From NCBI RefSeq assembly GCF_003144035.1, contig NZ_QFWT01000006.1, positions 62,001 to 126,000 on the forward strand: a DNA stretch of 64,000 nucleotides, given 5' to 3'. The notes below the pieces were generated by a model. It worked only from the letters and a program-made list of their open reading frames with translations. It did not search any database and was not told where the DNA came from. Origin of the DNA: Vibrio albus (GTDB taxonomy: Bacteria > Pseudomonadota > Gammaproteobacteria > Enterobacterales > Vibrionaceae). Below, one piece after another: positions 7,988-16,387 of this stretch (position 1 is the stretch's first letter; the number at the start of each line of letters is the position of its first letter). Made by a program: the position numbers and the translations under genes.

Positions 7988-10790
7988 CCTGTTCTCCTTG
8001 AGTGTTAGGGGTATCCTGATCGAAAAGGGCCTGGATATGGTTCAGTTCAAAATGCTCCACCATGGTTCGTAACGCGGAGCCGACACCGGCATTATGGGCT
8101 TCGGCTTCCGTGACCAGTTCGTTCAGACGGCCTATATCACCGACCAGAACCGCTTCTGCGAATGCCCGGCGCAGTGTTTCAGGTAAACCGGCGATGTCTT
8201 CTGGCTGCAGTTTATGACCTTCAGTTTTGTCCACCGGGATCTGATAAGTATAGTGGATATTGAGTTGTTGCTTTATCTCGGAGAACAACTGTTCTTCGCG
8301 CACGGGCTTACGGATATAAGCATTTGCGCCCAGATCCAACAGTTGCTGCTTTTGTTCTTCAAATACGCTGGCAGAGATGATGATGATACCGGTGTCTTTG
8401 TCCGTTGCTCTGATACGTTTGGTGACTTCAGTGCCGTCCATTACCGGCATTTTGATATCCAGAAGTAAAAGGTGCGGGTGCCATTGCTCAAAGAGCGTCA
8501 TGGCTTCCTGACCATTGGCGGCTTCTTTGACGATGAAGCCAACCTCCGATAGCATTTTATCCAGTAGCAGGCGGTTACTGTAGTTATCATCGACGACCAG
8601 AATACGTATCTCCTCCTGCCCCGGAGCGAGAGAGGCTACTTTTGGCAGAAGAGGTGTTGCTTCTTCCTCTTCTTGGTCGCCAGTCTGTGCGTTTATTTCC
8701 ACACAAAAAGTGCTGCCGACACCCAGTTGACTGGTAAAGGTTATCTGTCCTCCCATTAGCTGAGCATATCGCTGGCTGATAGACAGCCCCAGCCCGGTAC
8801 TGCCTTCTTTTCGTGCTCCGTGTTCTGCTTGCTCGAAGGGAGCAAATATCTTGCTGTAGTCTTTTGGGGCAATCCCGGTACCGGTATCGGTGATTTCAAA
8901 TTTCAGCGTCAGCCCGGCTCTTTCATCCGTAAGGGGGTGATCGGGAGCCTGTCCTGAGTCTCTATGATTTATTAACGATGCTTTCAGAACAATATGCCCT
9001 TTTTCTGTAAATTTAAGGGCATTACCCAGCAGGTTAATCAGGATCTGGCGTAATTTCCCCTGATCGGTGTGGATAAGGCGGGGTAGTGAGTCCTCTTTTT
9101 CGAACCATAGATCCATGTCTTTCTCTTCAAGACGCCCTTTAAAAATACTTTCCAGTTCTGTAAGCATCCGGTGAAGGTCAAAGGTCTGCGTATTCAGAGT
9201 AATACGCCCGGCTTCTATTTTTGACAGTTCCAGAACATCATTAATAAGGCCGAGGAGGTGCTCACCACTGTTATTGATAATATTGAGTTTCTCTCTTTGT
9301 GTTTCCGGTAGTGAGGTATCTCGTTGCATCAGTTGGGAAAAACCCAGAATGGCATTCAGAGGAGTGCGTAATTCATGTGACATGGTGGTCAGAAAAATGG
9401 TTTTTGCCTGATTGGCTTCTTTGGCCTTTTTCTGCGTAATGGTTAACTGTTTGGTGGTTTTTTCCAGCAGCAGGTTTTGCTGGGAAAGGTGCTTGTTGGC
9501 TTTCTGTTTAGCCCGGTAGCCGAACAGGATTAACAGGACCTGAAATACACCAAGGATAACGGCGATGCCCATTGCCGTCAGGTAGTTCTTCTGTGTGCCG
9601 ATGATGTCGTCCTGTTGGGCCAGTTGCACAGACTGATCTCTGATGATGGTGTCCTGTTGGGTAATGGCTGCGGCACGTTTGCGGATTTGCTCTTCCTGGC
9701 GGGATATCTCTGTCTGCTGTTGGCTGACTTTAGAGGTAAGTTCTTCATATCTTTGCAGCTTTTCTTCTACCTGTTGTTCCTGATCCCTGATAAACGTCTG
9801 CAATTGCTTAGTCTGGGCTTCCGCGGCTTTAAAACGATTCTGTTCATCCTGTATCGCTTTATTGAGCCGGGTAATCACCTGTTCCCGGGTGTTCAGCTTT
9901 TCCCTCTGTATCTGGTACTTAAGCTGGGCCGTTTTTAGCAGAGTGTGTTCCTGCAGTACCGCCGCTTTTTGTTGGGTAATCAGTGTTTCCTGACGTTGTA
10001 TTTGCTCGTTCTGATGTTCCAGTTCCTGTTGTTGTTGTTGGGTTCTGGCTTCTGCTTCTGCAAGCCGTTGTTTTTCCTGTTGTATGGCCTGTTTCTGTGC
10101 TTTTAGATCTCGGGCTAACAGAGAGACTTCTTTCTCTGAGCGAGCGGCGCTTTCCTGCAGTAACTGGCGTTTGTGATTCAGTTCACTGACCTGTCGTTCC
10201 AGCTTTTGAAGTTGTCTCTGTCCTTCCCGGTAGAGCCGGGCTACATCGATTTCAGTACCTCCCAGCAGGATAATATCAGGGTTTACCCCCAGATTGTGGT
10301 TCAGGATATTGGCCTTATTGATCTCAAATTGCACCTGCTGACTGGCATTTTCGAACAGGTTGATCATGATTTCTTGCTTGTTGGCAACGTGATCAGAGAT
10401 CAATAGTGTATTTTTGCCGTTAAGTTGACGTAATACATCGGCAAAGGCATCTGATTTAGACTGCGCCAGATACACCAGGTGTGTGCCCTGCGGTACCTGC
10501 GTGCTTCGGGACTGGCTCACACTGAACGGCTTTCCGTTGAGTTTGTTTTGACGGGAAATGTTGCGCAGGGTCTGATAGATACCCCGGTTCGAGTCGATCA
10601 GATGAATATGATACTGGCTGATACTAGCCGAATTCGGCCACTGGATGTTTTCGGCCAGACGGAAAAGGTAGGCCGCCGTCAGGTCATTGCGGCTTACATC
10701 TGCAGCCACACCGGGGCTGCTATTCAAAAGGATGAGAAGGACAACTATTCCACGCATAATAAAAGGAGCGCAGTTGAGTGAGTGTGACAC
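7977..10790 (-). CDS. YfiR-domain hybrid histidine kinase
   Basis: A 937-residue membrane hybrid kinase. A hydrophobic signal segment (residues 13-30) is followed by a periplasmic YfiR/DUF4154 domain (about 33-180, start DLTAAYLFRLAENIQWP). A very long Q/E/R-rich coiled coil (about 185-400), one transmembrane helix (about 403-425), HisKA (H472 in TMSHELRTPLNAILGF), HATPase (NLLGNALKFT, TDTGTGI, GSTGLGLSIS) and a receiver (VVDDN, LLLDIKMP, RKPV) follow, then a tail of about 75 residues shared with the HisKA-only protein. In Pseudomonas YfiR is a separate periplasmic regulator of a diguanylate cyclase; here it is fused to a kinase. The start is GTG at 10790, supported by AAGGAG seven bases upstream. 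It is divergent from a TonB-dependent receptor gene, its likely signalling partner by position. Confidence 0.9.
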   Translation of the reverse strand: MSHSLNCAPFIMRGIVVLLILLNSSPGVAADVSRNDLTAAYLFRLAENIQWPNSASISQYHIHLIDSNRGIYQTLRNISRQNKLNGKPFSVSQSRSTQVPQGTHLVYLAQSKSDAFADVLRQLNGKNTLLISDHVANKQEIMINLFENASQQVQFEINKANILNHNLGVNPDIILLGGTEIDVARLYREGQRQLQKLERQVSELNHKRQLLQESAARSEKEVSLLARDLKAQKQAIQQEKQRLAEAEARTQQQQQELEHQNEQIQRQETLITQQKAAVLQEHTLLKTAQLKYQIQREKLNTREQVITRLNKAIQDEQNRFKAAEAQTKQLQTFIRDQEQQVEEKLQRYEELTSKVSQQQTEISRQEEQIRKRAAAITQQDTIIRDQSVQLAQQDDIIGTQKNYLTAMGIAVILGVFQVLLILFGYRAKQKANKHLSQQNLLLEKTTKQLTITQKKAKEANQAKTIFLTTMSHELRTPLNAILGFSQLMQRDTSLPETQREKLNIINNSGEHLLGLINDVLELSKIEAGRITLNTQTFDLHRMLTELESIFKGRLEEKDMDLWFEKEDSLPRLIHTDQGKLRQILINLLGNALKFTEKGHIVLKASLINHRDSGQAPDHPLTDERAGLTLKFEITDTGTGIAPKDYSKIFAPFEQAEHGARKEGSTGLGLSISQRYAQLMGGQITFTSQLGVGSTFCVEINAQTGDQEEEEATPLLPKVASLAPGQEEIRILVVDDNYSNRLLLDKMLSEVGFIVKEAANGQEAMTLFEQWHPHLLLLDIKMPVMDGTEVTKRIRATDKDTGIIIISASVFEEQKQQLLDLGANAYIRKPVREEQLFSEIKQQLNIHYTYQIPVDKTEGHKLQPEDIAGLPETLRRAFAEAVLVGDIGRLNELVTEAEAHNAGVGSALRTMVEHFELNHIQALFDQDTPNTQGEQDDS

Positions 10791-10973
10791 ACTGTTACTC
10801 CTTGTCTGCCGGATTGCCTACCTAAAGAGTAATGTAAGAAGTTCTATCTTTCCAAATTGTCGGAGAATTCTGACTCTAAAAAGGTCTTTTGTACTTTGCG
10901 TTGTTGTTTACTATGCTTATTGATAATCCGCATATTTATTGTGTGTATAAATATCCTTTCTGGGACATTGCAT
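10791..10973. promoter_or_regulatory. Divergent promoter region, YfiR-kinase / TonB receptor
   Basis: A 183-bp AT-rich region between two divergent starts. A perfect 13-bp palindrome AGTGTG-A-CACACT (10781-10793) overlaps the GTG start of the kinase gene. I see no Fur box and no confident -10/-35 pair. Confidence 0.45.
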
Positions 10974-13079
10974 ATGTCTAACATCATTAAGTTTATACTG
11001 TTCTGGTTTATGAGCAGTGCCGTGAGTCTCTGTTATGCACAAGAGGACGATCAGCAGTTTGCTTCCCTATTAAACCTCTCACTCTCTGAACTGATGCTGG
11101 TTCAGGTCTCCGATGCGGGTTCGCTGACCGGTACCAGTCAGGCCAAAGTCCCTGCCGCAGTCACCCATATTACTCAGAAAGATATTCAGCAATTAGGGGC
11201 TCGCTCTCTGCTTGAGCTGCTGGAGATAACGGTTCCTGGCCTGCAGATGACTCGCCATCATTATGAACTGCCGCATCTGGGTATCCGGGGCATCATCAGT
11301 GACCGCGAAGATAAGGTGATGATCCGGGTGAATGGCCGGGTAATGAATGAACGTTCGGGGCGTGGTGCGATCACCGAGCGGGACTTTCCACTGATGGGGG
11401 ATATTAAGCAGATCAATGTGATTCGAGGGGCGGGCTCGTCCATGTATGGTCTGGGTGCCGTTGCTATGGTGATTGATATTCAGACCTTTGATTCAACTAC
11501 ACTGGAACACGATTCGGTGTCTGTCCGTGGCGGAGCCGGTATGCTGTATAAAGCCATCGACCTTAATGTCAGCCGCCAGTTGGATAACGGGCTGGGCGTG
11601 TATTTTCACTCCGAGCTGGCGGATGTTAACGGGGCGAACGGTGACGATGCGCCACTGGTCTTTGCTGCGGAAGGGGTCAGTATTAATACCGGAGAAACCA
11701 TTCCCCGTGGCGAACCGATGCCAACCAACACCAGAGACTGGCAGGGGTTCCGGGGTCAGCCGTTTAAAAAACTACACCTGGGGCTGGATTATGAGGACAG
11801 CCATTTATGGCTGAGATATACCGAAGCGGGCCGCAATATCGCCACCATGTTCAGAGGGCTGGTTGAGCCACCTGAAGGGCTGGATATGCCGGGTGAACTG
11901 ATGTCTCAGATTGGCTATGAACAGTTTACCGCCACCTTTGAGCAGAAACATCAGACCCTGAGTGATGCCGAACTGAGCTGGATGCTCAGTTATGACCGGA
12001 CGACCATTACCAAAGTGCAGCCTTTCCCGAATACCAAGGTTAACCATTATGGAGAAGGTGAACTGTTTGGCCGGGTGGTTGCCCGCTGGAGTGCCACGCC
12101 CGATAGTGATCTGGCTTTGGGGGCGGAATATTCTTATGAAGAATATGGTCTGGATTTTGAAACTAGCAGCCGGGGGCTTTGGGATACCTATACCGCGTCG
12201 CTACTGGGTGAGTGGCAGTGGCGTCCGGATGAAGACTGGACTTTGTTCCTCGGCGGTCGTCTGGATAAGCATACCTATACGGATACCCTGTTTTCACCCA
12301 GAGTGTCGGCAGTCTACTCTTCCGACGACAGGAATATCTACAAGCTGTTACTGACCCAGTCCCGGCGGATGAATATCGCTCAGGCGAACCGTAATGCGGA
12401 ACTGTCCGGCAACAGTAAAGGGGATACCGAGGTGCTGAACAGTATTGAAGCCCGTTATGAGCGTTTGTCGGAGGGGAACTTCTTTGGTTTCAGCGTCTTT
12501 TATATTGATCTGGATGCGTTGGGATGGGATGAGACGGCTCGAAATTCATCCACCATCGGTAATCAGACTCAGTGGGGTATTGAAGCTGAGCAGGCACTGG
12601 ACTATGACCGGCATGCGCTCAACTTGTCTTTTGCCTACACCAAGCTTCTCGACTTTGAGTTGTACGGACAGAATACGGCTATTACAGCGATGCCGTTTGG
12701 CTATGGAGACGATCTGGCGGACTGGGCCACCTACTCAGCTAAGCTCAGATACCGTTACGACATCAGTGAGCAGACCCAGCTCACAAGCACCTTAAGGGCG
12801 CTCTGGGGTTATCAGGGCTCGAAAGATTATGGTGAATACCTGCTCGATAATGGCTCACCCTTTATTACCGAAGGCTATGAAAAGGCGTATCGGGAACAGA
12901 TCTATCTTAATGTCGGTTTAAGACATCAGCCTGCCCGGGATGTCACCCTGTCGGTGGATTTTCATAACCTACTGGGATTATTCGACCAGGATCTGAATAA
13001 GCGTATCTATCGTGGTTCTCTGGGAGGGTATCGGGATGAAGCCGTAGCTGTCTCCGCCGGGGTATCGGTTACATTCTGA
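10974..13079 (+). CDS. TonB-dependent outer-membrane receptor
   Basis: A 701-residue outer-membrane receptor with a signal peptide (residues 1-23, hydrophobic core ending SLCYAQ), a plug domain (about 50-170, with VTHITQKDIQQLGARSLLEL, GIRG and VIRGAGSSMYG) and a C-terminal beta barrel ending in VSAGVSVTF with the terminal phenylalanine. Ligand unknown; the plug resembles CirA/FepA-like receptors. ATG at 10974 is chosen because a proper signal peptide starts there; an in-frame ATG 117 bases upstream would place a cysteine-rich hydrophobic stretch before it. The mature N terminus has the LSLSELMLVQV pattern common in receptors found beside YfiR-domain proteins. It is divergent from the YfiR kinase, so it may act as sensor as well as transporter. 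Confidence 0.9.
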   Translation: MSNIIKFILFWFMSSAVSLCYAQEDDQQFASLLNLSLSELMLVQVSDAGSLTGTSQAKVPAAVTHITQKDIQQLGARSLLELLEITVPGLQMTRHHYELPHLGIRGIISDREDKVMIRVNGRVMNERSGRGAITERDFPLMGDIKQINVIRGAGSSMYGLGAVAMVIDIQTFDSTTLEHDSVSVRGGAGMLYKAIDLNVSRQLDNGLGVYFHSELADVNGANGDDAPLVFAAEGVSINTGETIPRGEPMPTNTRDWQGFRGQPFKKLHLGLDYEDSHLWLRYTEAGRNIATMFRGLVEPPEGLDMPGELMSQIGYEQFTATFEQKHQTLSDAELSWMLSYDRTTITKVQPFPNTKVNHYGEGELFGRVVARWSATPDSDLALGAEYSYEEYGLDFETSSRGLWDTYTASLLGEWQWRPDEDWTLFLGGRLDKHTYTDTLFSPRVSAVYSSDDRNIYKLLLTQSRRMNIAQANRNAELSGNSKGDTEVLNSIEARYERLSEGNFFGFSVFYIDLDALGWDETARNSSTIGNQTQWGIEAEQALDYDRHALNLSFAYTKLLDFELYGQNTAITAMPFGYGDDLADWATYSAKLRYRYDISEQTQLTSTLRALWGYQGSKDYGEYLLDNGSPFITEGYEKAYREQIYLNVGLRHQPARDVTLSVDFHNLLGLFDQDLNKRIYRGSLGGYRDEAVAVSAGVSVTF

Positions 13080-13112
13080 TGCAGGACCTTCGTTATATAT
13101 TCGCGGGACTGT

Positions 13113-13856
13113 CTAAAGATTCAGCCTGACCAGTGGCTGGATATGGTCAGTATTGATGGTAGTGCGTTTGGCGAATAGCTGTTGCAGTCTCTGAGTCTCC
13201 CGGGTCTGCATCGGAATCAGCGGTGCTGCTGCGGTGTTATTCAGACGGATAATCGGTGACATAGAATGAGATCCGGAAGAAAACCGGCTCAGGTCGACGA
13301 GATCCAGCAGGGCATGGAAACGGTGTACATACCGGATGGTTTCTTCCGGCAGCTTAAGCTCAGTAAACCGCTTGTTCTCTTGCAGGCTTCTTTCCACCCG
13401 GCCTTCCCCGGCGTTATACGCTGCCAGTGTCAGGGAAAGGTTATGGTGAAACTTCTGGTACAGAAAGGCCAGGTAGCTGATGGCGGCGTGAGTGCTCCGG
13501 CTCAGGTTAAAGCGCTCATCCTTATGTTGATTAACGGTCAGGCCATAACGTTGTGCGGTGGCCGGCATTAGCTGCCACAGCCCTGCGGCGTTAGCCGGTG
13601 AAACCGCATCAGGCTGAAAAGAGGACTCTAACATCGGTACAAAAGCCAGACTGGAAGGTAACTGCCTGGATTCAAGCTCTTCAAGGATATACCGGACGAT
13701 TGGGCGGGAGTGGTCAAACTGCTGGTTGATGAGCGTTTTGAATCCGGCCAGCCTGTGATATTCAGGGTTATTATCTGGCGATAAGGTCTGAGCAGATACA
13801 GTCAGTGACCAAGACAGACAGAAGAAGAGAGAAAAGAAACTGATCGCTCTTTTCAT
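13113..13856 (-). CDS. Lytic transglycosylase (SLT/MltD-like) of the lateral flagellar cluster
   Basis: A 247-residue secreted lytic transglycosylase (GH23). Signal peptide at residues 1-22, then a Slt domain (about 45-190) with the catalytic glutamate in PMLESSF, followed by AAGLWQLMPATAQRYGL and LAAYNAGEGRV. It has no LysM repeats, unlike MltD. It cleaves peptidoglycan in the periplasm. It starts inside the stop of flgN (ATGA overlap), so it is the last gene of flgA-flgM-flgN-slt. The FlgJ of this cluster lacks a muramidase domain, so this enzyme probably opens the wall for the lateral rod. That is an inference from operon context. Confidence 0.88.
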   Translation of the reverse strand: MKRAISFFSLFFCLSWSLTVSAQTLSPDNNPEYHRLAGFKTLINQQFDHSRPIVRYILEELESRQLPSSLAFVPMLESSFQPDAVSPANAAGLWQLMPATAQRYGLTVNQHKDERFNLSRSTHAAISYLAFLYQKFHHNLSLTLAAYNAGEGRVERSLQENKRFTELKLPEETIRYVHRFHALLDLVDLSRFSSGSHSMSPIIRLNNTAAAPLIPMQTRETQRLQQLFAKRTTINTDHIQPLVRLNL

Positions 13857-14308
13857 CGTAACTCCATCAGTTTTGAGGATGAGTAGCTGTTGCTGCTGTC
13901 ATGGTCAAACTGTTGCAGCATCTCATTAAAAGAAGCCGAAAGTTGACCATTGAGCTGGTTTTGTTGCTGACAGGACTGAACCCGGGTTTCCAGCATGTGC
14001 CACTGTTGGCCTGCTTGTGTTCGCAGCTTACCGGGCAATGCGCCAAGCAGCCGGTTCATGCCGGTTTTGTTTTGCTCCAGCCCCAGGTACCCCAGCAGTT
14101 TGGTTCTGTGTTCGGCGTTTTTGTGCAGCGTATCCAGCATGGGTTGCAGCTTGTCGGTGATCGCCTGCATCGACTGTTCATCAAATGAGAGATAGCAGTG
14201 CTGCTGCTTCAGCAATAATTTGTACAGCTCATCATACAGGCGGACATCGTATTGGATACCGCGGATTAGCTCTCTGACTACGTCATTTTTACTGATGGGT
14301 GCTGCCAT
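13853..14308 (-). CDS. flgN: Lateral flagellar export chaperone FlgN
   Basis: FlgN-type chaperone, 151 residues, entirely helical and glutamine-rich, expected to bind the C termini of the hook-filament junction proteins FlgK and FlgL before export. Sequence similarity to enteric FlgN is low, and the call leans on length, helical character (ELIRGIQYDVRLYDELYKLL) and position directly after flgM in the flgAMN order. Stop and the start of the transglycosylase overlap (ATGA). Corresponds to flgN-L/lfgN of lateral systems. Confidence 0.82.
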   Translation of the reverse strand: MAAPISKNDVVRELIRGIQYDVRLYDELYKLLLKQQHCYLSFDEQSMQAITDKLQPMLDTLHKNAEHRTKLLGYLGLEQNKTGMNRLLGALPGKLRTQAGQQWHMLETRVQSCQQQNQLNGQLSASFNEMLQQFDHDSSNSYSSSKLMELR

Positions 14309-14319
14309 GCTGTCACCTG

Positions 14320-14601
14320 TTATTCGTGTCCGGTATGGAAACGCATGACAGCACTGGAGAGCGCGTGAATATCCAGCTCTAATTCACCACGGGCCAGCGC
14401 ATTTTTCACGGCGGTGACTTTTTCTGCGTCGATATCCGGAAGCTGTGCAAGCTGATCGGCTGCTGTGGCCGTAATAGCCTGCTCTATCGTGGTTTGTGGC
14501 CGGACGGAAGTCGGTCTCTGCGGCTGTTCAGTCTGCGGATAAGCGGGCTGATTCAGTTGCGAAACCGGGATCGGTGAGCTGGCAACTTTATCTACTTTCA
14601 T
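14320..14601 (-). CDS. flgM: Lateral flagellar anti-sigma-28 factor FlgM
   Basis: FlgM-type anti-sigma factor, 93 residues. The disordered proline/glutamine-rich N-terminal half and the C-terminal helices (IDAEKVTAVKNALARGELEL) match the FlgM family, whose C terminus binds sigma-28. Partner here is predicted to be LafS (27844-28593). FlgM is exported once the hook is complete, releasing the late genes including lafA. A GGAG motif precedes the ATG. It lies between flgA and flgN on the minus strand, and the 120-bp gap upstream may hold an internal promoter. Confidence 0.9.
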   Translation of the reverse strand: MKVDKVASSPIPVSQLNQPAYPQTEQPQRPTSVRPQTTIEQAITATAADQLAQLPDIDAEKVTAVKNALARGELELDIHALSSAVMRFHTGHE

Positions 14602-14721
14602 GACGGGCTCCTGGATATCATTCTCTCAGTTAAATAGAGCGACAAAGACCGGAAATGAATTAAATACTTTTTTCCGCTTTTTGAATCGTAGAAAAACTTT
14701 GTGCCAAAACATGCTGATTTA

Positions 14722-15507
14722 TCAGAAATTGGTCTCTACTTTTCCCCGCTCTGTCACTGTGGCTCGGATAATGGTTCCGGATGACGCATTTTTCACGCTG
14801 ATCTGTTCATTTCTGGCCCCGTTTTCCATCGCAATACCTTTGGTGCTGGCCTGCATACCGTTTTTGCTGGCGGTGATAATCACTTCATCGCCTTTTTCGA
14901 TCAGCCAGTTCTGCTCCAGATACGATGGACTGACAATCTGGCCGCTGCGGATGCGTCGTTTGGCCCTTTTGCCCAGCAGTGACTGAAAGCGGGTCACAAA
15001 ATCTTTTGGCTGCCGGAAAGTCATCGACTCCATTTTCAGCATCTCACTGCTGATCTTGGTTTCTCTGTTGATGGTGGTTTTTGCCACCGCCACCGGGAGG
15101 GTGATACTCACGGTAACCCGGATACTGAGCTGCCATTGTTGCTCAGGAGCGTTACAGCTGACTTGTCGTTTCAGGTTACCAATCGGCTGCTGATTGTAAT
15201 CACGACTGGTGATCCGTAACGGCTGCGGGCATGCAGGCAGGTGCTCAACCGAAGAGGGGATACGCAGCGTGATCTGTGGTGTATACCTTGTCCAGTCATG
15301 CAGGGCGGCATAGGTCGCGATCTCTTGTCTCACTGACTGGTTCAGGTGCATTTCCAGTTCATTTTTTCTTGCTGATTCTGCTTTTGCGGCGGAGCTGCCC
15401 ATCAAGAACAGCAGGGCTGAAATAAGTAGGTGCAGAATGAACTTCCTGTCTTTCCGTTCGGCTTCCGATGTGCGGAAGTTTCCCTTCCGCCCTGTATTAT
15501 AACTCAT
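14722..15507 (-). CDS. flgA: Lateral flagellar P-ring assembly chaperone FlgA
   Basis: FlgA, a periplasmic chaperone needed for FlgI P-ring assembly, 261 residues. Signal segment FILHLLISALLFLMGSSAAKA (cleavage near residue 43), then two SAF-like domains with VAKTTINRETKISSEML, RRIRSGQIVSPSYLEQN and KGDEVIITASKNG characteristic of FlgA C termini. The N terminus before the signal segment is unusually long and basic, and the ribosome-binding site at ATG 15507 is poor, so a later non-ATG start is possible. First gene of flgA-flgM-flgN-slt, divergent from flgB. Confidence 0.92.
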   Translation of the reverse strand: MSYNTGRKGNFRTSEAERKDRKFILHLLISALLFLMGSSAAKAESARKNELEMHLNQSVRQEIATYAALHDWTRYTPQITLRIPSSVEHLPACPQPLRITSRDYNQQPIGNLKRQVSCNAPEQQWQLSIRVTVSITLPVAVAKTTINRETKISSEMLKMESMTFRQPKDFVTRFQSLLGKRAKRRIRSGQIVSPSYLEQNWLIEKGDEVIITASKNGMQASTKGIAMENGARNEQISVKNASSGTIIRATVTERGKVETNF

Positions 15508-15529
15508 TGATAATAAACGCCTATATTAT

Positions 15530-15544
15530 TGGCACGTATTTTGT
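15530..15544 (+). promoter_or_regulatory. Sigma-54 promoter of the lateral flgB operon
   Basis: TGGCACG-N4-TTGT on the plus strand (15530-15536 and 15541-15544) matches the sigma-54 consensus TGGCACG-N4-TTGC with the -24 GG and correct spacing; only the last -12 base differs. It lies about 40 bp upstream of the flgB ATG. LafK, encoded in this window, is the expected activator. Confidence 0.75.
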
Positions 15545-15585
15545 CTTATAACCCCCTGATATGTGGCCGGAACCAAGGAATTGAT

Positions 15586-15948
15586 ATGGCAATCAGTTTT
15601 GACAATGCACTGGGTGTTCATCCTGATGCTCTGAATTTCAGGGTTCAGCGCACCAGGATTATAGCCAGTAACTTAGCAAATGTTGACACACCTGGATATC
15701 TCGCAAAAGACCTGAGTTTTGAAACGGTAATGAGAAATGTGTCACCAGGCAAGGTGGATACACCGCCGCCGCAGATGCTGATTACCTCCAAGTATGCCAT
15801 GCCTTATCAGAACTCCAGCGACGGGAATACGGTTGAACTGGGCGTGGAACAGGCCAAGTTTACCCAGAACAGTATGGATTTTCAGACCAGCCTGACCTTT
15901 ATGAATATGAAATTTCAGGGACTGGCGAAAGCGATAGAAGGACGTTAA
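15586..15948 (+). CDS. flgB: Lateral flagellar proximal rod protein FlgB
   Basis: FlgB, a proximal rod protein exported by the flagellar type III apparatus, 120 residues from the chosen start. The rod signature NLANVDTPGYLAKDLSFETV near residue 30 is visible, with the C-terminal helix DFQTSLTFMNMKFQGLAKAI. ATG at 15586 is preferred over the in-frame ATG at 15529 because AAGGAA precedes it and translation MAISFDNALGVHP matches family N termini; the upstream start would overlap the sigma-54 promoter. First gene of flgBCDEFGHIJKL. Confidence 0.95.
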   Translation: MAISFDNALGVHPDALNFRVQRTRIIASNLANVDTPGYLAKDLSFETVMRNVSPGKVDTPPPQMLITSKYAMPYQNSSDGNTVELGVEQAKFTQNSMDFQTSLTFMNMKFQGLAKAIEGR

Positions 15949-15952
15949 CCCC

Positions 15953-16387
15953 ATGGCATTTACCGATATTTATTCTATTGCCGGGTCAGCGATGAATGCT
16001 CAGACCATTCGTCTGAACACCGTCGCCAGTAACCTGGCGAATGCTGACGCCGTGTCCGCCAGTCCTCAGGATGCGTATAAGGCGCTGAAGCCCGTCTTTG
16101 CGACCGTGTACAGCAATGCGCAACTGTCGGCTGGTGACAACGCTTTTCCGAGCGCAGAGGTGCGGATTGTGGATGTGGTACAGAGCTCTCAGGAGGCTGA
16201 GCGGCGCTTTGAGCCCAATAATCCACTGGCAAACGACGAAGGGTATGTCTATTACCCGGGTGTGGATGTGGTGGCAGAGATGGCCGACATGATGTCAGCC
16301 ACCCGGAGCTTTGAAACCAATGTTGAAGTATTGAGTAATGTGAAAAGCATGCAGCAGGGGCTGCTGCGGTTAGGGCAGGGTAGCTGA
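15953..16387 (+). CDS. flgC: Lateral flagellar proximal rod protein FlgC
   Basis: FlgC, a proximal rod component of 144 residues with the rod/hook N-terminal motif RLNTVASNLANADAVSAS near residue 25 and the C-terminal motif MMSATRSFETNVEVLSNVK. It is exported without a cleaved signal and stacks on the MS ring with FlgB and FlgF. It begins 4 bases after flgB and its stop overlaps the flgD start by one base, so the three genes are translationally coupled. Confidence 0.95.
   Translation: MAFTDIYSIAGSAMNAQTIRLNTVASNLANADAVSASPQDAYKALKPVFATVYSNAQLSAGDNAFPSAEVRIVDVVQSSQEAERRFEPNNPLANDEGYVYYPGVDVVAEMADMMSATRSFETNVEVLSNVKSMQQGLLRLGQGS

Noticed and set aside
2832..13079. Defence or secretion system in the signalling cluster
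   Set aside because: All genes have clear signalling or receptor domains; no nuclease, toxin, or secretion components.
14690..14706. A possible sigma-54 site before flgM (TGGCACA on the minus strand)
   Set aside because: The -12 element reads TTTT instead of TTGC, losing the essential GC; only half the site is convincing.
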